Made by a program: the position numbers and the translations under genes | Shown here: positions 51,302 to 55,033 of the stretch, piece by piece | How positions within the stretch are numbered: position 1 is the stretch's first letter | Layout of the letters: every line of letters begins with the position of its first letter | Assembly: GCA_034086685.1 (NCBI GenBank) | Contig: JAXDZY010000110.1 | Coordinates: 1 to 55,033 of the forward strand | DNA: 55,033 nucleotides | Direction of reading: 5' to 3' | From: TWA4 sp034086685 | GTDB lineage: Bacteria > Bacillota > Clostridia > Lachnospirales > Lachnospiraceae | The notes under the pieces: generated by a model | What the model saw: the letters and a program-made list of their open reading frames with translations, nothing else | Database searches by the model: none | Told to the model about the DNA's origin: nothing

Positions 51302-52636
51302 ATGAGCTACACAGAAGAAATTTACGCAAGAGTTATTGAACAGAACCCCGGTGAACCTGAGTTCCATCAGGCAGTAAAGGAAGTTCTGGACTCTCTGAAA
51401 CTGGTTATTGATGCAAATGAAGAAGAATACAGAAAGCTTGGCATTCTGGAGCGTCTGGTTGAGCCTGAACGTATCATTTCTTTCCGCGTACCGTGGGTAG
51501 ATGATCAGGGTAAGGTTCAGGTCAACAAAGGTTATCGTGTACAGTTCAACAGTGCAATCGGACCGTACAAGGGAGGACTTCGTTTCCACCCTTCCGTAAA
51601 CCAGAGCATCCTGAAGTTCCTTGGTTTTGAGCAGGTATTCAAAAATTCTCTGACCGGCCTGCCCATCGGCGGCGGCAAAGGCGGTTCCAACTTTGATCCC
51701 AAGGGTAAATCAGACCGTGAGGTTATGGCATTCTGCCAGAGCTTCATGACAGAACTGCAGAAATATATCGGTGCAGATCAGGACGTACCTGCAGGAGATA
51801 TCGGTGTTGGCGGAAGAGAAATCGGTTTCCTGTACGGACAGTACAAGCGTCTGACAGGACAGTATGAAGGTGTCCTGACAGGTAAGGGTCTTACATGGGG
51901 CGGCTCTCTGGTTCGTACACAGGCTACCGGTTATGGTCTGGTATATATTCTGGATGAGATGCTGAAAGCTGCAGGCAAGTCCATGGAAGGGCAGACTGTT
52001 GTTGTTTCCGGTTCCGGTAATGTGGCAATTTACGCTGTAGAAAAAGCTCAGGAACTGGGTGCAAAGGTTGTTGCCATGAGTGATTCCAATGGATATGTAT
52101 ATGATCCCGAAGGTATCAAACTGGATATCGTTAAGGATATCAAAGAAGTAAAACGCGGACGTATCAGAGAATATGCAGAACAGGTTCCTTCAGCTGTATA
52201 TACAGAAGGCAAGGGTATCTGGACTGTTAAGTGTGATATCGCACTGCCCTGCGCAACTCAGAATGAACTGAACCTGGATGATGCAAAGGCTCTGGTTGCC
52301 AACGGCTGCTATGCAATTGCAGAAGGCGCCAACATGCCTACTACAAGAGAAGCAACAGATTATGTTCAGGAACAGGGTCTGCTGTTCATGCCCGGTAAGG
52401 CAAGCAATGCAGGCGGTGTTGCAACTTCTGCACTGGAAATGTGCCAGAACAGCGCACGTTTAAGCTGGACATTTGAAGAAGTAGATGAAAAGCTGAAACG
52501 TATCATGAAAGATATTTATGCAAAAGTTTCCGATGCTGCAGAACGTTATGGTGTTGCAGGCAACTTTGTAGTCGGCGCTAACATCGCAGGATTTGAGAAG
52601 GTTGTAGACGCCATGAAAGCACAGGGTCTGGTATAA
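51302..52636 (+). CDS. gdhA: glutamate dehydrogenase, hexameric NADP type
   Basis: This 444-aa enzyme interconverts glutamate with 2-oxoglutarate and ammonia. The catalytic region is GPYKGGLRFHPSVN, followed by LPIGGGKGGSNFDPKGKSD, the standard small hexameric pattern. The NAD(P) motif is GSGNVA. The length matches the E. coli class. Adapted codon use suggests high expression, which is common for gdhA in clostridia. The start follows GTGAGGG. A terminator follows at 52676. Confidence 0.97.
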   Translation: MSYTEEIYARVIEQNPGEPEFHQAVKEVLDSLKLVIDANEEEYRKLGILERLVEPERIISFRVPWVDDQGKVQVNKGYRVQFNSAIGPYKGGLRFHPSVNQSILKFLGFEQVFKNSLTGLPIGGGKGGSNFDPKGKSDREVMAFCQSFMTELQKYIGADQDVPAGDIGVGGREIGFLYGQYKRLTGQYEGVLTGKGLTWGGSLVRTQATGYGLVYILDEMLKAAGKSMEGQTVVVSGSGNVAIYAVEKAQELGAKVVAMSDSNGYVYDPEGIKLDIVKDIKEVKRGRIREYAEQVPSAVYTEGKGIWTVKCDIALPCATQNELNLDDAKALVANGCYAIAEGANMPTTREATDYVQEQGLLFMPGKASNAGGVATSALEMCQNSARLSWTFEEVDEKLKRIMKDIYAKVSDAAERYGVAGNFVVGANIAGFEKVVDAMKAQGLV

Positions 52637-52675
52637 TACAGTTAAATATGATGAGATAATACCATAGTCATTCAG

Positions 52676-52716
52676 GGCATCATTTTTCTGTGAATTCAGG
52701 AAAATGGTGCCTTTTT
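52676..52716 (+). terminator. gdhA terminator
   Basis: A GGCATCATTTTTCTG/CAGGAAAATGGTGCC stem (15 bp with two G-T pairs) with a 6-nt loop is followed by TTTTT. Confidence 0.85.
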
Positions 52717-52777
52717 GTGTTTGTGCGGACGGAAAAAAGTGGAATTTATCCGGTACAGTTTATTGAATCCGGATGGA

Positions 52778-52806
52778 TTGACAGCGTTCTGCCATTATAT
52801 TATCAT
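52778..52806 (+). promoter_or_regulatory. promoter of the transketolase genes
   Basis: TTGACA (52778-52783), 17 bp, TATCAT (52801-52806), about 120 bp before the first transketolase start. Confidence 0.6.
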
Positions 52807-52926
52807 ATACGGTAGATAGAAATATCTTAAGTTTTTGTTTATGCTGATTTCATGAAAAGAATAGCTGTTTTGTCTGCGGTATGCGGATAAAAACCGGAAT
52901 CTGTGAAATCAGAACAGGAGGTAAAA

Positions 52927-53766
52927 ATGACTAAACTTGAACTTCAGAAGATGGCTAATGAGGTCCGCAAGGGCATCGTTACCGGTGTTCACAGTGCAAA
53001 GGCCGGTCATCCCGGCGGCTCTCTTTCCGCTGCTGACATTTTCACTTATCTTTATTTTGAAGAAATGAATGTGGATCCTGCAAAGCCTGATGATCCGGAC
53101 AGAGATCGTTTTGTGCTGTCAAAAGGACATACTGCGCCCGGTCTGTATGCCGCATTGGCCAACAGAGGATATTTCCCGGTGGAAGATCTGCTGACTCTGC
53201 GTCATATCGGTTCTCATCTTCAGGGACATCCCTGCATGCAGCATACTCCCGGTATTGACATGTCTTCCGGTTCTCTGGGGCAGGGAATTTCTGCAGCAGT
53301 AGGTATGGCAATCGGTGCAAAACTGCGCGGAAAGAACTTCCGTGTTTATACTCTCCTGGGTGATGGTGAGATCCAGGAAGGACAGGTATGGGAAGCAGCC
53401 ATGCTGGCAGGGCACAGAAAGCTGGATAATCTGGTGGTTATCGTGGATAATAACGGTCTTCAGATTGATGGAAGCATTGCAGATGTCAATTCTCCTTATC
53501 CTATTGATAAAAAGTTTGAAGCTTTCAATTTCCATGTAATCAATCTGGATGATGCTCATGATTTTGACAAGATTAAAGCCGCATTTGATGAGGCAAAAAC
53601 AGTGAAAGAAAAACCGGTTGCAATTATTGCAAAGAGTATCAAAGGAAAGGGTGTTTCTTTCATGGAGAATCAGGTATCATGGCATGGTACCGCTCCCAAT
53701 GATGAGCAGTATGCAGTTGCCATGGCAGATCTGGAAAGGATTGGTGAAGAATTATGTCAGAAGTAA
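52927..53766 (+). CDS. transketolase, N-terminal subunit
   Basis: This 279-aa protein carries the thiamine-diphosphate-binding half of a split transketolase. It has the GHPGGSLS and SKGHTAPG motifs, GSLGQG and the metal/TPP motif GDGEIQEGQVWEA with DNNGLQ. It needs the following gene for a full enzyme. The start at 52927 follows AACAGGAGGT; an earlier in-frame codon at 52903 lacks a site. It overlaps the second subunit by 13 bp. Confidence 0.95.
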   Translation: MTKLELQKMANEVRKGIVTGVHSAKAGHPGGSLSAADIFTYLYFEEMNVDPAKPDDPDRDRFVLSKGHTAPGLYAALANRGYFPVEDLLTLRHIGSHLQGHPCMQHTPGIDMSSGSLGQGISAAVGMAIGAKLRGKNFRVYTLLGDGEIQEGQVWEAAMLAGHRKLDNLVVIVDNNGLQIDGSIADVNSPYPIDKKFEAFNFHVINLDDAHDFDKIKAAFDEAKTVKEKPVAIIAKSIKGKGVSFMENQVSWHGTAPNDEQYAVAMADLERIGEELCQK

Positions 53767-54695
53767 AAAAGATGGCTACCAGAGAAGCATGGGGCAATAC
53801 TTTGAAAAAATTAGGAGAGCTGCATGATGATGTGGTAGTTCTGGATGCGGATCTGGCAGCAGCTACAAAAACCGGTGTTTTCAAAAAAGCATTTCCGGAG
53901 CGTCATATTGACTGCGGTATTGCAGAATGCAATATGATTGGCGTGGCAGCAGGCCTTTCCACAGTAGGACTGGTTCCTTTTGCCAGCTCATTTGCCATGT
54001 TTGCAGCAGGGCGTGCATTTGAGCAGGTTCGCAACTCCATCGGATATCCTCATATGAATGTAAAAATCGGTGCAACTCATGCCGGTATTTCCGTAGGTGA
54101 AGACGGCGCGACTCATCAGTGCAATGAGGATATTGCTTTAATGCGTACGATTCCCGGCATGACGATTATCAATCCTTCTGATGCGGTGGAAGCAGAAGCT
54201 GCAGTTATGGCTGCTTATGAAACTCCCGGGCCGTTCTATATGAGATTCGGCCGTCTGGCTGTACCGGTTATCAATGACAGGCCGGATTACAGGTTTGAAA
54301 TCGGCAAAGGTATTGTGTTAAAAGAAGGTACGGATGTGTCCATTATTGCCACAGGTCTGGAGGTCAATGAATCTCTTCAGGCAGCAGAAATGCTGGCAAA
54401 GGACGGTATTAATGCAGAGGTGATCAATATTCATACCATTAAGCCCATTGATGCGGAGCTGATTATAGAAACAGCAAGGAAGACAGGCAGAGTTGTTACA
54501 GTAGAAGAACATTCTGTAATTGGTGGGCTTGGTAGCGCAGTTTGTGATGTCTTAAGTGAAAAATATCCTACTAAGGTCACAAAAATTGGTGTACAGGATG
54601 TATTTGGACACTCAGGACCAGCTGTAGAGTTACTGAAAGAATTTAAGTTAGACGGTGATGGTGTATATAGCCAGATAAGGGATATCTTAAAATAA
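53754..54695 (+). CDS. transketolase, C-terminal subunit
   Basis: This 313-aa protein carries the pyrimidine-binding and C-terminal domains (DADLA, HIDCGIAECNMIGVAAGL, EDGATHQ, EEHSVIGGLGSA, FGHSGPA). The start at 53754 lies inside the first subunit, so the two are translationally coupled. An ATG at 53772 is an alternative. From about 54515 the codon choice changes: four of the last six leucines are TTA, against three of the first fourteen. The nearby sequence becomes AT-richer, while the protein stays normal for the family. Confidence 0.95.
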   Translation: MSEVKKMATREAWGNTLKKLGELHDDVVVLDADLAAATKTGVFKKAFPERHIDCGIAECNMIGVAAGLSTVGLVPFASSFAMFAAGRAFEQVRNSIGYPHMNVKIGATHAGISVGEDGATHQCNEDIALMRTIPGMTIINPSDAVEAEAAVMAAYETPGPFYMRFGRLAVPVINDRPDYRFEIGKGIVLKEGTDVSIIATGLEVNESLQAAEMLAKDGINAEVINIHTIKPIDAELIIETARKTGRVVTVEEHSVIGGLGSAVCDVLSEKYPTKVTKIGVQDVFGHSGPAVELLKEFKLDGDGVYSQIRDILK

Positions 54696-54700
54696 TAAAC

Positions 54701-54844
54701 ATGAAACTTAATATAATAAAATATGGTTTTTACAAAATTAAGAAAGGTGTTAATTTTGTAAGTTACAGCCATAAGGTGGTTGCAATTAAACAAATGGATG
54801 ATATAATATCCATTGTTGAACGAAATGCAAGGGAGCAGACGTAA
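54701..54844 (+). CDS. possible 47-aa protein
   Basis: An open frame follows the transketolase stop by 5 bp: it begins MKLNIIKYGF, is Lys/Ile/Val-rich, and ends at TAA 54842-54844, inside a terminator hairpin. It has no Shine-Dalgarno of note and no recognised family. The balanced amphipathic pattern of its second half (KVVAIKQMDDIISIVE) is protein-like. It may be expressed by coupling to the upstream gene, or may be spurious. Confidence 0.35.
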   Translation: MKLNIIKYGFYKIKKGVNFVSYSHKVVAIKQMDDIISIVERNAREQT

Positions 54845-54864
54845 CAGTCTAGCTCCCTTTTTCT
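54830..54864 (+). terminator. terminator after the transketolase genes
   Basis: An AGGGAGC/GCTCCCT stem with inner AGAC/GTCT pairing is followed by TTTTTCTTTT. Confidence 0.85.
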
Positions 54865-54987
54865 TTTGATTTAATAAAAAAATAGGAGTTTTTATAAGGA
54901 AAAGAAAAAGCATAATCGTTTAGGAAAACATTCCCCTTTAATATGTTTTCCGGTAAAAAATATGACTGAAAGAATGGAGGAATAATT

Positions 54988-55033
54988 ATGGATGCAGCAA
55001 AAATTATTCAGGAAGCTACAAACAGTAGTTTCG
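54988..55033 (+). CDS. start of a gene cut by the window end
   Basis: ATG at 54988 is 7-8 nt after a strong GGAGG (54977-54981), and 15 codons (MDAAKIIQEATNSSF) remain open to the window edge. Too short to assign a family. Confidence 0.6.
   Translation, partial: MDAAKIIQEATNSSF

Noticed and set aside
1..55033. CRISPR arrays, tRNA, rRNA or prophage genes
   Set aside because: No regularly spaced repeats, tRNA-like cloverleaf sequences, rRNA segments or phage structural genes were seen on reading the window; no tRNAscan or similar search was possible.

Overview
The window looks like chromosomal DNA of an anaerobic, low-to-mid GC Firmicute, most likely a gut clostridium of the Lachnospiraceae type. 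The supporting features are strong AGGAGG-type ribosome binding sites, a type III glutamine synthetase (GlnN), LL-diaminopimelate aminotransferase (DapL), a split transketolase, a NiaR-regulated NAD operon and several PTS systems. No rRNA, tRNA or CRISPR array was seen.

Layout. 1-131 carries a run of short hairpins resembling an IS200/IS605-type element end cut by the window edge. 307-7475 holds an SDR oxidoreductase, a large SNF2 helicase, a DUF3786 protein, an AraC regulator and a DapF homologue in which both catalytic cysteines are replaced. 7667-12894 is a minus-strand sugar-alcohol operon (PfkB kinase, zinc dehydrogenase, DeoR regulator, mannitol-type PTS EIICBA) with a good promoter, repeated operator-like boxes and stem-loops in every intercistronic gap. 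13285-14994 is a small pyrimidine/purine salvage operon (unknown 73-aa protein, cytidine deaminase, adenosine deaminase).

14995-16217 has no credible protein gene. It contains two related transcription units, each with its own sigma-A-type promoter, shared sequence blocks, complementary ends and an intrinsic terminator. I read them as paralogous structured non-coding RNAs of about 260 and 660 nt. This is the least explained part of the window.

16218-24236 holds acylphosphatase, GlnN, SbcCD and a cysteine-cluster protein. 24320-33741 is a divergent cluster: MFS carrier, AroD and a TRAP transporter on the minus strand; LysR regulator, an old-yellow-enzyme reductase and a YdiB-like quinate/shikimate dehydrogenase on the plus strand. 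It looks like a quinate/shikimate (or chlorogenate-derived acid) uptake and reduction system. 34074-41939 runs from a lipid-kinase-family protein, a LacI regulator and FdhD into a PTS locus that encodes every phosphorelay protein (EIIBCA, HPr, EI) plus a HAD phosphatase. Two LacI-type palindromes lie in front of it, and its HPr lacks the Ser46 control site.

42245-47443 is dapL and the nadA-nadB-nadC-niaR operon. 47528-49579 is a secreted LRR/fibronectin-III protein whose start region is an 18-bp triplication. The window ends with a CdaR-type regulator, NADP-type glutamate dehydrogenase, a two-subunit transketolase whose last ~180 bp differ in codon use, a possible 47-aa ORF and the first 15 codons of a further gene. 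Starts given here are often shorter than the longest ORF and were chosen from ribosome binding sites and family N-termini. All family assignments were made by reading the translations; no database search was run.
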